Shown here piece after piece: positions 1 through 12,343 of a stretch of 56,293 nt of DNA (the stretch's first letter is position 1; each line of letters begins with the position of its first letter). The notes beneath the pieces were generated by a model. It was not told the origin of the DNA and did not search any database. It worked only from the letters and a program-made list of their open reading frames with translations. The position numbers and the translations under genes are program-made. Source of the stretch: Hyphochytrium catenoides (taxonomy: Eukaryota > Sar > Hyphochytriomycetes > Hyphochytriales > Hyphochytriaceae); contig FLMG01001375.1 in NCBI GenBank assembly GCA_900088475.1, positions 9,234-65,526 on the forward strand. The letters are read 5' to 3'.

Positions 1-3000
1 AGGGCCCACCCAGACCCGGTTTGGTACGAAGATTGGGAATTTTTAGCTTCCAAAAGCTGCCAAAATAGCACTTCCCTTCAAGGAAAGTATCAAGGCAATT
101 TACTCCTCACAGGATTCTTTCAGAGCTCCTTATGCTAATGCTGACTATACACGAAACCTATCCTAGCTTTCAATGAAACTTCGACCGAATCCAAAAAGTC
201 ACTTCAGACGCGGATAGTGTGGAGGCTGTGATGGACGAGGAAAGCCTTGTGATTGGGTTTTCGTAGGGCCAAGCGTTATCTTCGGGTCTACACGGGCCAG
301 AGTCGAAGTCGCATTTTAGACTAATAAACGGCAAACAATCAAGATGGCTGCCACAAAACTCAAAGAGAAATAGAAACAGAGCTTCTTAAGGTACCGCGAA
401 TATTGTAGGGTCAATCCTTATCTGAATCCGTTGACAATCATTCTAGCTATTTATCATTCAGTTTTACAAAAGAGGTTGGTCAACAATAGGTGTTGTTATC
501 GCGACAATAACAGACCTGGGCGGAGAAGACTGGGACTTGCCTCAGAGTCGGAGCTTTGATAATTCCCAGATCCTCGACTTCCTACCCAACTGTGCACTTG
601 AAGGTGATAGAACTAACAGTAAAAAGATACTCTTCCCATAATAAAACACTGGAACCTTTAGGGAGAACTAGACATAGCAGTTCTGCTATTCCTGTCACTA
701 TGCAGGGGCGAGCCACTTTACTTAGGCAGTTGGGTGTGTTACTGCGAGGATCTGAGAACTCTATCAAAATTTCTGCAGTTCTTTTGTGAGATGCGGTTGC
801 CCGAGTTCACTCTCGTCTTCATTAGATAACCGCGATAAAATGTCCTTTCCTTTCTTTTTTTTAGAAAACAAAAGGATCAAAGCATTCGCCCATTATCTCA
901 TTGATGCCCCGACCTGCACGCAACATTAGTCAGCTGGGCATCGCAGATAAGGAAGAACAGTTTACACAGTTAGTAGTAGGTCTCTGTTCTTTATTGCCAT
1001 TTTTTTAGGGAGAAGAAAAACCTTACACCGCCCTTTATACGCAGAGCAGCTTCTTGCTTTACAGGCCTCATCATCGTCCTATCCGTGTTGATGATCTCAT
1101 CAGCAGGCCTGTCAACAACTGGCGTCGATAGTATTATGCTTTCCCTTTTTCCTCCTAGTTTAGCCTCTCTTTATAGAGAGCTACCTCTTTTGTAGCACCG
1201 CAGGTCCAAAACTGACATCATGACACAGCCGCAGCTGTATGGTAGATGTTCTCCCAGATGCAATGCGCTTGATGCACGCAGTCAGTAGAGGTGAGATCAA
1301 GCATCTTGTAACTTCGAAATAGGTCATGCAGGCTGTCATCATGCTGAGAAATGCATAAGATGGCAGCTCTCCTAGCAGTTGCTAGTCCTTTGTACAAATA
1401 CCGGGGTCTTCTGTTCCATTCTTCAGATCACGATGCATTGTTATCGCAATGTTACTGTACAGTACTGAAACAACAGCGACAGTGACAATATTGATCATCT
1501 ACCGAGGTTTGCCAAGGCAAGCGGCATAGGTACAATGCCCAGTGCCTATGGAAAGCTATTTATCCTGGTGCTGTTCAATTTTCTCTTCTCTACTACGGCG
1601 GCTGCGGTGCCGCTGTTCAGTTTCTACAGTAAGAGATCGACGTGGGTAGCAGACACGCTTTCGTCGCGCCCGAGGGGAAGAGGGGCGCTTGGGGGCTTGG
1701 CCTTCACAGTGGTGAGTATGAGAAGATCGAGCTTGATTGGACGATTTGGCCTGATTGGTGATGGAGGTCAATACCGGGGTCTTCTGTTCCCTTCTTCAGA
1801 TCACGATGCATTATTATCACAATGTTACGGTCCTGAAAAAAACGGCGACAGTGACAATATTGATCATCTACCGAGGTTTGCTAAGGCAAGCATAGGTACA
1901 ATGAATGCCCAGTGCCTAACGGAAAGTATTTATCCTGGCGCTGTTCAATTTCTTCTTCTCTACTACGGCGGCTGCGGTGCCGCTGTTCAGTCTCTAAGAG
2001 ATCGACGTGGGTAGCAAACACGCTATCGTCGCGCCCGAGGGGAAGACGGGCGCTTGGGCGCTTGGCCTTCACAGTGGTGAGTATGAGAAAATCGAGCTTG
2101 ATTGGACGATTTGGCGTGATTGGTGGTGGAGGTCGGTCATGCACGTAGTCACTTGTGGATCTCCAGAAGACCCCTGTTCTTCGTCGTCTATTGTTGCAGA
2201 TCTTTGGTCGTTGCTTCTTGTGAGCGTCCGGCTGAAGGGATGGGGTGGGGAGGAAGGGGCGACAAGGGCTGTAGTGTAGTAGGGGAAGGTGCTGCTGTTG
2301 TTTCAGTGTCCGTATGACTGCGGTGCCTCCTCCGCTTGTCCTTCTCCTTATACAACTCGTATGGAATAAAGGAAAAGTTCAGTTATAGGTAGTCACCACA
2401 GCTGGTCCGGCGGATATGTCTCGTGGCCTCTCTGCCCTGTGTTCACCTCCTCTTGTTAAACCATATTTCGACGTGAGCTCTTCTCCAGGTACGATGACTG
2501 CTCTGGTCATTTCCTGAGGGAGATCAAGAGGTTCAGCACTACTGATGATGCTATTATCAGCAGACGCTCCCCTTGTCATTGATGGTGGTGTGACGGAGAA
2601 GTTAGCAGTCATCCTATCTTGACGGAGATCTCCTCCTCGTCGATATTCTATGGTCCGCATCTCTGCTAATGACAATAATACTTGTATGACCCGGACTAGC
2701 CCTCCTAAGTCTAACCCTACCTCACGGAACCAATGGTGGCTTCTCTAAGTCAACTTCGTCAAAGGTTGTTGTAGCTTAGGCCTGGTGTGGTTGATGGGGC
2801 TTCTTCCAGTCCTCGGCGAGGAAGGCTGCTGGGTTGATTATGTTTTTATTGCATTATTGCGTCTTTGACGTAGGAGGAGATGTAAGGCCTTATTAGGGGG
2901 ATACGTCCCTGTGTGTGATCGCTCTCTTTATGTTCCTTCTCCAGCAGGAAAGGTGTATCAGCGATGACAATGACGGCGTTACTCGATTGTCCAGATCTCC

Positions 3001-3749
3001 GCTGCTCAAATAGCTGCACCGTTCCGCACCACTTCTTCATGATAGATTAATTCCCCGCGCTGTCCGATCCCTCGAGAGCACACCAATGATCTGAAGCGAG
3101 GTTCACAGTGTGCACCCAACAAGAAGTATCCGAAGAGCTTGTCAATGATTGTAGGGGCAATCTCTCTCTCTCTTTCTCCGCGTAGTTCCTTTCATCCCAA
3201 GGACACGAGGCTATCAGCTGTAGAACTACCAGCTACTTGGTGCTCTCTGGGCAAAAAGGCTGTTACTGGGCTTGCAGCTTTGAACAAGGAAGCAAGGTGT
3301 TAGCGGCTACAAATAACGACCCTGGAAGAACTCAAAACCATGTTTGAAAGATCTCTCAATCTCTCTGTTCTCACCACCTCTGGTTGTTGACTCTCTCTGT
3401 CTCTTTGGACCTCTGTTTCCCACTGAGATGATAGGTCTAATACTTACTTTTATCTATCTATTGCGGTCTCTGTCTCCTCCTCAAGTCTATGTCTATCCCT
3501 CGCTTTTGTTAATTTTTTCTCTCGTCTGGGTGACAGACAGATGTCAAGTTGAGCCCAAGGCCCATCATCTGCCTGCCTGTCTGCCCACAGTGTGTTCTGC
3601 AGGCTCTCAGCGCTTGACAGACCTGACCTTTCATATATCAACACGAAGACGCTGACCATTAATAGCGCTCGGACTCCAGTCTATGGGCTATGTATGAGGA
3701 GGCCCTTGGGTGACACACACCGTATAGACGTATGTTATCTGACAGCAAG
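1..3749. other. gene-poor left end
   Basis: No convincing exon chain is seen here. The reading frames in this stretch are short, lack paired splice sites that keep a frame open, and resemble no family I know. The only clear structure is the ~370 bp tandem duplication described separately. A 5' part of the gene that begins near 3750 (UTR or promoter) probably lies in the last few hundred bases, where short CT-rich runs occur (for example around 3160-3180). Confidence 0.5.
1398..2134. repeat. two-copy tandem duplication (~370 bp unit)
   Basis: Copy A (1398-1770) and copy B (1771-2134) are directly adjacent and both start with 'ataccggggtcttctgttcc'. They align along their whole length with scattered substitutions and small indels. 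The best shared open frame in the second half of the unit has changes at all three codon positions and a stop (tga) in copy A where copy B has tgg, so there is no sign of protein-level constraint. This looks like an old local duplication of non-coding or dead sequence. Confidence 0.85.
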
Positions 3750-6700
3750 ATGGTTGTCGACGTGGCCACTCAGCGGGCTCGACAGGCCAGTAAGGCCAAC
3801 CTGAGCACGGTAAGGGCTAACCCATTGTCGCGCAAGACTAAGCTCGGTGATTCTAAAAGTGTCGTTATATCGGCTTTTGGTCCCTCTTCCTCTGTCGCTC
3901 TCGCATTACTTCTTCGCCACTTTCCTTTGTCCTCTCTTAAAAACTCTTATTGCCTTTCTGCTGTCGCTTAACTCCCTTGGTAATTGGTGCGAAACCTTCT
4001 GCCGTCACGCTGAAAATCACAGCTTCAAGCTCGATATGCCAAGGTAGGAGATCTTTGTTTATCTGGTGCTGTTTAGTCCCTTAGTGCCTCGCCCCGTTTT
4101 CTAGTTTGCTAACCGCCGCCGAAGTCCGGACCCTGCCGCGGATGAGACTGCAAGTGAAGATAATTCTGAGGCCGGCAGAGGTCTCCTTAGCTCGCCGAAG
4201 AAGGTGCGACTTTGAAAGCAATCCAATCCGGGTGTCTGTCTTGTTAGTCTGCAAAATCTGTAAGCTCCGTCTTTCACCCTGTCCTCGGTGCTGTGCGTCC
4301 TCCCCGATATATTCCTAGAGTGGGCCCATAGTTCCTGCCTCGTACTTACATCGCCGGGCGTAGGTTTCTTTTCAGGAAAGGGCGCCAACTCCCGCGAGCA
4401 CCTCCTTCCCGCCGCCTTGCTCATGGAAAGGGAGACGGCAGACCCACAATATCTCTGATGCTTCTTTCAGCACAATGGTTGGTCTTCATTCCTGCTGCCC
4501 TTATTTACATCCAATGTACCTCAGGACATACTAAGGCTTCTACCAGAACAAGCTTGCCTGGATAGCTTTGTGTGCATCCCCCTATCTCTCGTCTTCAACC
4601 GCTCTTCAGTATGGACTCCTCAGTTTCTATATAATCTGGTCTCTGCTACTCGAGGCTTTTCTCATACCATACTGCTTGCAGCACGACTATAGTGACGCTC
4701 CGACAGCTGAGCTGACAGAATTATCGGTCGATGGGGGAGATCTGGACCGCTCACGCGAGTCTGTCGACAGCTTTGTCAGTCCTATCGAAGCCAGGAAACG
4801 AGCTCCCCCTGAGGTAGAGAGGAAACCAACAGCAGCTTTTGAAGCTCGTCACGTCTTACGTTCGTCCATTCATCTTTCCCCAATTTACCTGTGAATACTC
4901 CTTTTTTCCTTGTGCGTTGCGTCGTTTGGGCATGGTTTGCTCCAACTCTCCCAACACATGGCTCCCCCTTATCCGTCTACCCAAAGCTGACTCTCCCACT
5001 CTCTCTCGCATTTCTAGAAAGAGGTGACACAGATTGTAGAAAGCATACCTGACAAAGAGCAGAAAAAGACCGCAGCACTTTTGGGAACTCAACGGAAAGT
5101 CGTCGGTTCGAAAGCTCCCCCACAGCCCGCGTTGTTGCAGGAGGAAGAAGATGCCCGCAAAGCTACAGCTTCTCTTACGTCTACCACCTTGCATGAGGCC
5201 CAGAGGATTCGACAGGAAGCGGTAGGCAATGTACTTTTTTCGAAGGGCTTACAAAGGCGCATCTGTTGCTAATTTTGATTCTAGGATGAAATTAAGAGGA
5301 AGGCCGAAAGGACGAAGAGCAGAGCTGAGAAAGCAGAGGATGAGCTCCTGCTGTCGCTCCCTTTTGGTGAAAAAAGACCGATCGAGCTCCACAAAGCAAG
5401 GCCTGGACAAAAAGCATTTCTACCTATGTACTGGGAGACTCTTGCTCATGTTAGAGAGGAAGAGGATAATCGGGAGAAGATTCGAGAAAGAAGAAAGGCT
5501 CAGAAAGTCATTGATGAGCTTGAGGAACAGAGAATGAGGGTTGTGGAGACAATCACAGGGTTTGGTAAAATGACAGAACCTCACCCTAAGGTGCCAGCGT
5601 ACTTCGTCTGGGACCCAGTGTATGACGTGTGGAAGGATCCGGAGGTATGGCGGCTTCTTCGTCCTCTCAGCACATGGGTCACTAATCTCCAACTCTAAGC
5701 AGTTGCCTCCTTCGCATCGAGTTGGCTATCTCCTGAAATCTAGTGCTTGTCCATACCTCACTCTGCCTTAAGTCTAGTCCCCATTAGTCACTTCTTCCGC
5801 TCACTCTCTGATTTATCAAACAACCTTCTCCTCTTCTGACGATAATTGCACTTGTAGATCCAGCGCAGAGTTGCCGAGAAGAAAAGGATTGCAGCAGAGT
5901 ACAAGCTGCATGTTCAGGAATTTGAGGAGTCACTTGAGAAGGAGGCAAGGAAAAGGAAAGCGAAGGCGTCTGAAGTAGATAACAAGAACCCTTGCTACTT
6001 CGTCTGGCAGCCTGTCTATGACGTGTGGAAGGACCCAGAGGTAAACCCCTCTCTTCCCTTCACAAAGCACAACAAGCCTCAACAAACTTCCTTGGGTCTT
6101 TCCGGTGATGCGTGTCTTATTTCCCTTGATATCTTACTTCCAATGAGAATCCTCCCGTCCTCTCCCTAGCTCAAGTTGTCATACGATTTCATTTTCTCTA
6201 TCTCGTCCTTTGTTCTGCGCCACGGATGCCCACTAGATCAAGCGGAGAGAAGAGGAAAAAAGACGACGAGAGGTGGAATATAGGCGCCATATCAAGGAGT
6301 ACTTTGACTCTCTGAAAGCCAGCAAGCTACGGAACAAGGCTGCGCAACGAATTCCCGTTGAGTTTGCGTGGGGTCGAGAAGATGAAAGTTATCTTGAGGA
6401 ATATGTAGGTGTCAAGTTTGTTAGAGCCAAAAGTGTCGTTGTGCCCCAAGACCTATTTTTCCGTTCTTCATGTGGGCTGGCTTTGAATGGTATCGCGTTT
6501 TTCTCAGCGTCCTCAGGAAATCTTCTACAGCTGTCTTTGCTGTTCGCTCCTGGTCTTTCTAATTAGTTCTAAGCTGCCTTGCTCATAGTCGTCCTTACTC
6601 ATTACGTTGCACTCATTCAGCATAAAGAGATGGCGGAGCTGCATGCGAAACGGATGAGAGACCTAGAGCGGTATAGGAAGAGTATGGAAGAGTTCCATGC

Positions 6701-8700
6701 GTACATGGACAAGGCTGCGAAGATGGCGCCGACAAGAGAGACTGCTGTCCCTTACTTCTTTGCATGGGATAGAGACAAGAAAGTGGTCTCGCACAAAAGA
6801 AATGCAGAGGATTATAGTCCGATCACTCCTCCATGGACTCCTATCAGCATCAGCAACGAACCTGAGATTGATTACCTCATAGACAGGCAAGAAAGCGCAG
6901 GACCAACTAGGGACGACGCCAATGAGAAGAGAGCTGTGCGATCAGAACCCGAGATCCTCGAGATCAAACCTGAGGAAGTTGCTGTTAAACCATCGCCTGA
7001 TACCACCTCCTCTTCGTCTGCATTTCCAACTCCCGCGACTGGGGCAGTGCATCTGGTGGAGCAACGAGCTGGCGACTATCATGTCTCGCCCACAGCTACC
7101 TTACCAGCATCCAGCCAGGCCACTCCTTCTGAACGGCTTAGTTTCTCTCAGCGAACGTCACCATCCCAGCCAATCGCTGCTCCACAGCCCCTTGCTCCTG
7201 TACAAATTCAAAGATTCGAAAAGGTGCAAGAACCCAACTCCAGGAATTGGTCACCGTTGAAGGAGGTGGTCAGGGAAAGGGTAAGTACTCCTCTCCTTTC
7301 CTCAAGCAAAACAAGCCAGAAGGATGAGAGATCATTCCATTTCTTCCTCAAGCGCCCTCAATCCATTTCATGCCTTTGACATACTATTTCCTATCCCCCT
7401 TGGTGAGTTGTCCTCACGCTTTCTTCACCTTCGCTACCACTCTGCTGCACCATCTGCCACCTGCTTACTGTATGTCCCTTCACCACATAGCATCTGGGGT
7501 CCAAGCACCGGCGTTTTGAGTCGGAAATCAATCCTGGTTACGTCAGAAGGTCCGAGTATATGGATAGGTACAAATGGCCCCTAGAGAGTACCCCAGAGGG
7601 AAATGTGCGCTGCGTCTCGGCACCCGAGAAGATCTTAGTTGGTCCCAAGATAGCTAACTCGGACCATGAAGTTAACGGAAGGCCAATCACTCGAGGTGAG
7701 GATCAAGGCGTTGGACTGCCTACGCTCATTGAGGCTCAACCTGTTCATACCGGAGACGAGGCAGTGAAGATTGCGCAAGAGGTCACGGCTCCAGTCAAGC
7801 GTATCGTCCCTGGCAGTCTTGCTGACTTAGAAAGAAGAAAGAGGGAGAAGCTCGCATGGCTTAAGAGAAAGAAAGAGAGAGAAGACATGATGAAGAGAAT
7901 AAGGACCTTGACCCCTGCAGGAAGGCAAGATAAAGTTGCACCTCCTGTTACCAACGTCCCTCATTCCCTTACCTGGGAGGCACCAAAGCCAACAGGCAGA
8001 ACGGTAAGGGACAGCGAAGGCTTTAATTGCTTATCCGCACTGCAGCCACGCTGACAACCTCCTCTCTGTTTTTCTTTTGCTCTTCCAAAGAGGGAACAAG
8101 CACTGAACGAAATGAAGCTAGAAGACCTTAGGGACATTAGCCGAATTACTTCTCTAAACTCTGCAAGTCTTAGAAACGGCGGCGCCAGCCCCAAGCCTCC
8201 TCTTTCGCCTTCTCACTCGATTTCGTCTAGCTTGATCTCTAACACTTCTAAAGCTTCAACCTTGAGCAGAGAGAGTCAAAAGATTCCTCGGTGGCGGCCC
8301 AAGGTAGGATCCTTCTATGTTCTGCGCGATCTTGACGAGGAGCAAGACGATGTAGACAAAGTTCTTGCACATCCTGTTTCCATTCTTAACCCGTTATGTC
8401 TCTTTTTTTGACTGCTTTGGGCCCATCTCCCCCTCTCCCGCCGGCTACACCTCTGCTTGTACTTGGGTGGACGCTGAGCCTCAGTTTGCTGACGAGCTCC
8501 CCTCTGGACTTCTCTCATTTTATCTGCGCCTTCGGTCTCGGTGTAGCTTATGCTTCGTCATACTAATATTTCTGCTTTTCTTGTTGACCCGTTCACACCA
8601 GGGTTGGAGGGAGTTCATGAAGAGCCCTATTCTCCAAAATCCGCGCTATCCGGTATACTCGGAGGCCGAGCGATTCACTCGTACGTCGAGGAGCATGTAG
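3750..8700 (+). CDS. Modular charged-helix protein with repeated FVW/WKDPE motifs, function unknown
   Basis: Twelve exons fit one frame: 3750-3809, 4105-4203, 4376-4477, 4682-4813, 5018-5221, 5285-5644, 5858-6040, 6237-6404, 6621-7280, 7491-8003, 8091-8303, 8602-8700 (stop TAG). They encode about 930 aa; an upstream in-frame ATG at 3732 would add six residues. All eleven introns are phase 0. The first ~200 residues are Ser/Pro/acidic and probably disordered. The middle alternates Lys/Arg/Glu-rich helices of ~35-40 residues with an aromatic motif: 'VPAYFVWDPVYDVWKDPE' (~302-319), 'PCYFVWQPVYDVWKDPE' (~364-380), a weaker 'VEFAWGREDES' (~421-431), 'VPYFFAWDRDKK' (~479-490) and 'VPHSLTWEAP' near 815. 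A Ser/Pro-rich linker separates the fourth from the fifth. I do not recognise the family. The look is that of a cytoskeletal or microtubule-associated repeat protein, but that is inference. The third exon donor (ATG|gttggt) is the least certain junction. Confidence 0.75.
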
Positions 8701-9063
8701 TCTCCAAGTCTTAGGCAGTGTTGTCTTCTAGTTCACCATTATATTACGGCTCACGCAGGCCTAGGCCGCTGTAGCTCCTCCAGGAATGCATTAGTTAAGA
8801 GAGTGAGCGCCGTTATGCTTTCTTTTTTGAGCGATAGATCCCCCTAGGATGTCAAAACAACATCGGAGGAGGTGACTATGCTCTCTATCGTCGCCCTTCC
8901 TGTCCGAAGAGAGAGAGGGAGTGAAATGCGAAGAGGTAACCTCGTTGGGAATCGAAGGTCCACCAACGGAGACCAGTCCTAGAGAACTAGAGCTTTGGAG
9001 TATGAGTTACTCGTCTCTACAACTAATCTGTAGCCGTGTTTGGAGGGAGGTTGTTTTTTTTTC
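8701..9063. other. intergenic, convergent 3' ends
   Basis: Short spacer between the stop of the plus-strand FVW gene and the stop of the minus-strand Rrn7-like gene. It presumably carries both 3' UTRs. No repeat or additional open frame of note is seen. Confidence 0.5.
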
Positions 9064-12000
9064 TTACGCTTCTCGCAGGTAACTCTCAATCACTCGGTCG
9101 GCTCTCCTCACCCTCCTGTGTAGCATAAGTGGAGGAACATCCAACAGGCGCGCACAGTGGTCCAGTAGCAGGCTATAACAGCGATGAAAGGAGCCTTGGG
9201 GGTCCACGGTATCCTTGTATAGGGGGAAGAAGTAGACATCATTCGCTCTCTGCACCTCCTGCTCACTCTGTTTGCTACGTCCATTCCCGCGACCACTGTC
9301 GTCCTCAGAGAGAAAAGAGAGCCGGACAGGGTGTTGATGACCTAAGTCAACTCCTCTGCCTGACTCTGTCTCCCCTGTCAATCGTCGTAAGAAGTCGATA
9401 TGATCTTCTTGATCTTGATGTCCCGCCTCTCCGGCGTAGATGCCGGTTTCGGCAAAGCTTGTATATCTGCTGAGCTCCTCTCTCTCCATGTTTTGGATGT
9501 CGTCGTAGGTCCAGGGGATAGGTTGCTCCTCCACTAAGTGCAGCATGCGCTCTAATTCAGCGATATCATGCTGTCTCCGTCTTTCTTTATCTCGGCTCTT
9601 AGCTTTGACAAAAGAAGGAAGAAGGGCACAGCAGTCACCTGAGCACGTTGTTCTACCGTCAAAATAGGCGAACTTATGCCAATGTGGAAGAAGCTTTGTC
9701 GAAAGGATTACTAGGGCCATGACATCTAATGCGGATTGTGGTCGTAGCTTGTCTAGGAAGACACTTCGAGAGCGATATCCTGCCTCCAAAAAGTTCTGTG
9801 CCGGAGTGACTAGCTAAGGAAGTGGAGTAAGTACCATGAATAGGTGCATGGGAAGGTTAAGAACAAAGAAATACAGCAGGGAAGAGGCGAATGAGGATTG
9901 GGCTGAGATAGGACGAGAGCAGAAACAGCACACATTAGCGAGGAAGTGCACGTGGACAGAAAAGCATGGCAACGAAGAAGACAAAGAAAGAGATAAGATT
10001 AAATCGTCCATGCGCAAATGTATGGGCAACTTAGAGGCTACGACTGGCATCGCACTTTGAGCTGAGGCAACCGGAGCCAGGAAATGAGGATCGCAAACGA
10101 TCCAGATAACATGCAGCTTAAGGACCAGCGGAAGTAGAGACTAAGCCTTCCTGTGCTCAATAAGTAGTTGTAAACAGAAATCTCTCCGATTACTGTCGCA
10201 TACCTGTTCATATTTCTTTAAGACTGTGGAAGGGAGGCCAAGTCGGTAAACTAGCTCCGCTCCTAGCGCCATTACCTCGTAGGGAGGTGGTGGGCTTAAA
10301 CCCAAGGTAGAAGAGATATGCTCCATCATCAGACTGAGTCGAGAAGAAGAGACAACTCTTCTTGGCCGGAAAACCTCCCGGGCTTTGCGCACCTTCCGTT
10401 GAAGAGGGGCAGGTAGCATAGAGAAGGAACCAAAGTATGGCAGCTCCCCATTGAGAACGAAAGAGAGAAGAAAGGAGGGGACGATAGGGAGCCGGAGAGA
10501 GCGACAACAATAAAACAGAATGGCCAGTAACACGGGAAGACGAGGCCTAAGTTGTGCTCGAGCCGAGAACTTCCCTCTGAAGCCACTTCGACCTTCCAGC
10601 TTGTTCCTCTCTGCTTCAGCTTCGTCCGTCTTTCTCCCACTTCTCTCATTCGCATCCCCTTTTCTTCGAGAATCTTTGTCGCTGTCCTCCTCTTCTAGCT
10701 CCAGCTGCTCTTCATCGTTTTCCTGGTCTCCATCTTGTGCTAAGACAACCAGGCGAGAGAGAGAAAGAGAGCTTAAGGCTTGAAACGACAGAAAGCAGGT
10801 CTCCAAGCTCTATGACGAAATAAATGCCGAAGATCTCAGAAGACCAAGAGTCCACAGCGTTAAGATTTAAAACCGGGTCATCGACGTCAAATAGCGGCGA
10901 CAAGCGAAGGCAAGCTCACCTCTCTCATCTTCTGTCTCACTCTCTGCATCTCCTTCCTTCTTACTATAACGATTGCGTGTGATAGAGGTGAATGCCTCCA
11001 CCAGCTCCACGTAAGAGAGCTCCTGTTGCCACCAGCGGACAAGGCTGCACCAGCAGCGCTCTACCAGAAGCTCGAAGTTGAGAACTGCTTGCTCTTCGAG
11101 CTTGAGAAGAGGGATGAGTGCATTTGTCTGAAGCTTTAGGGTGAACTGCAGAGCCTCGAGACATGCCAGGGGAGAAATCTCCTTGTCTTCAGTCTACATC
11201 GTGCGGAGAGAGCCAGAAAAACAAGTGAGTGAATGCTTACTTTTGTCAGATGGGAGAAAGAGCGAGATAGACGCAAGAGATTAGGTGACTGAAGGAAGCT
11301 TGACAGAGACAGAAAGAAGGAACGACCAACAGAGATTGGACGGAGAAAGAGAAACTGGAAGCGGCAGAGAGGAAGAGGAAGAGACAACAGCACTGGAAGA
11401 GACGAGGAAGAGTGACCAAGTAACACAAACGTGAAAGAGAGAGGAAATAAGCGTCAAGAGGCATAGCAATAAGGGTAAAGGGTGACAGAGGACATAGAAT
11501 AGTGGCGTTCAACACAAGGATTGCGTTACAAGGTGTTTTCATAGGCGAGCTAATCAGGTAAAGAAGTGAGATCATGATACAGAATACGCATGATTAGCCT
11601 ATGAGAGCTAGAAGAGTAACGAAGAGGGGCTGAAGGTGCTACTGCGAGACGAAAGAAGAGGAAGAGAGAGAGAGAGGGTGAGATTAAGCTGGAGGTGACT
11701 GGGAAAGAGCGGGGAGAACGGAGAAGATGACACTGCAGTAGAGGTGCCAAACCTGATCTTCCGTTTGCTGTCTCAAGCTCTTCTGGCTGACTTTACGCGT
11801 GATAACTCGGCCACGAATACGGGCAATCTGCCCTCCATCATCAGCCTAGTGCCCCAGGTTGGGCGAGAGAGATCGGGGAGGAGAAAGGGCAGAGGAGCAG
11901 ATAAGGGGAGCGTAAGCAGAGGGAAGAGGACGAGGGAGAGACACAGAGGCAGAGAGGCGGAAAGAGAGAGAAAGAGACAGAGACAAAGAGAGGCAGAGAG

Positions 12001-12343
12001 AGAGAGAGCATGCATAAGAAAAGAGCGAAAGCTTAAATAAGAAAAGAAGGGTTAAGCATAGCAAAAGGAAAGACACTACCAAGCAATCAGCTCAGAGAAA
12101 GTTCCCAAGAAAGAGAGAGAGTTTCGCCATGAGGATTTGACCGTAGAGAGTGAGAGCAGTGGAAGAGAGACCTCCTCTCCTCGAACGGAGACAAGATCTG
12201 AGACTAATCACAAAGGAACTCACCTCAAGCCGCTCTGTCCTGCCTTCATAGTGGCGAGTTCCGCACTCCTCACAGACGAGCTCTCCAAGATCATTCTCAC
12301 TGAAGCAATCTATGGCCCGGCAGGTGAAGCAGATCAGAGGCAT
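9064..12343 (-). CDS. RRN7: RNA polymerase I core factor subunit, Rrn7/TAF1B type
   Basis: Five exons on the minus strand: 12343-12224, 11845-11753, 11193-10920, 10739-10204 and 9813-9064, with intron phases 0, 0, 1, 0, giving about 590 aa, the size of human TAF1B. A further in-frame ATG at 12400 would add 19 aa. The N-terminus has a zinc ribbon with Cys5, Cys8, Cys24 and Cys27 ('CFTC ... CEEC'), which opens this TFIIB-like family. Exon 3 has the conserved start of the first cyclin region ('LEALQFTLKLQTNALIPLL', 'LVRWWQQEL'). Exon 4 holds an acidic linker followed by 'LRLPIVPSFLLSFVLNGELP', which fits the family's Y-x-G/C-x-x-L-R-x-P-I block. The last exon has 'LRPQSALDVMALVILSTKLL', the second cyclin fold. 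The family binds the rDNA promoter with TBP and recruits Pol I in the nucleolus. Identification rests on motif order and length; sequence identity to known members looks low. Confidence 0.82.

Noticed and set aside
10712-10903. minus-strand frame 'DPVLNLNAVDSWSSEIFGIY' considered as an Rrn7 exon
   Set aside because: Splicing 10919|10739 in phase 1 joins the conserved blocks directly; this stretch is then the intron and does not fit the family at that point.
11281-11575. overlapping Leu/Ser-rich minus-strand frames
   Set aside because: They lie wholly in the intron between Rrn7 exons 2 and 3 and reflect its pyrimidine-rich sequence.
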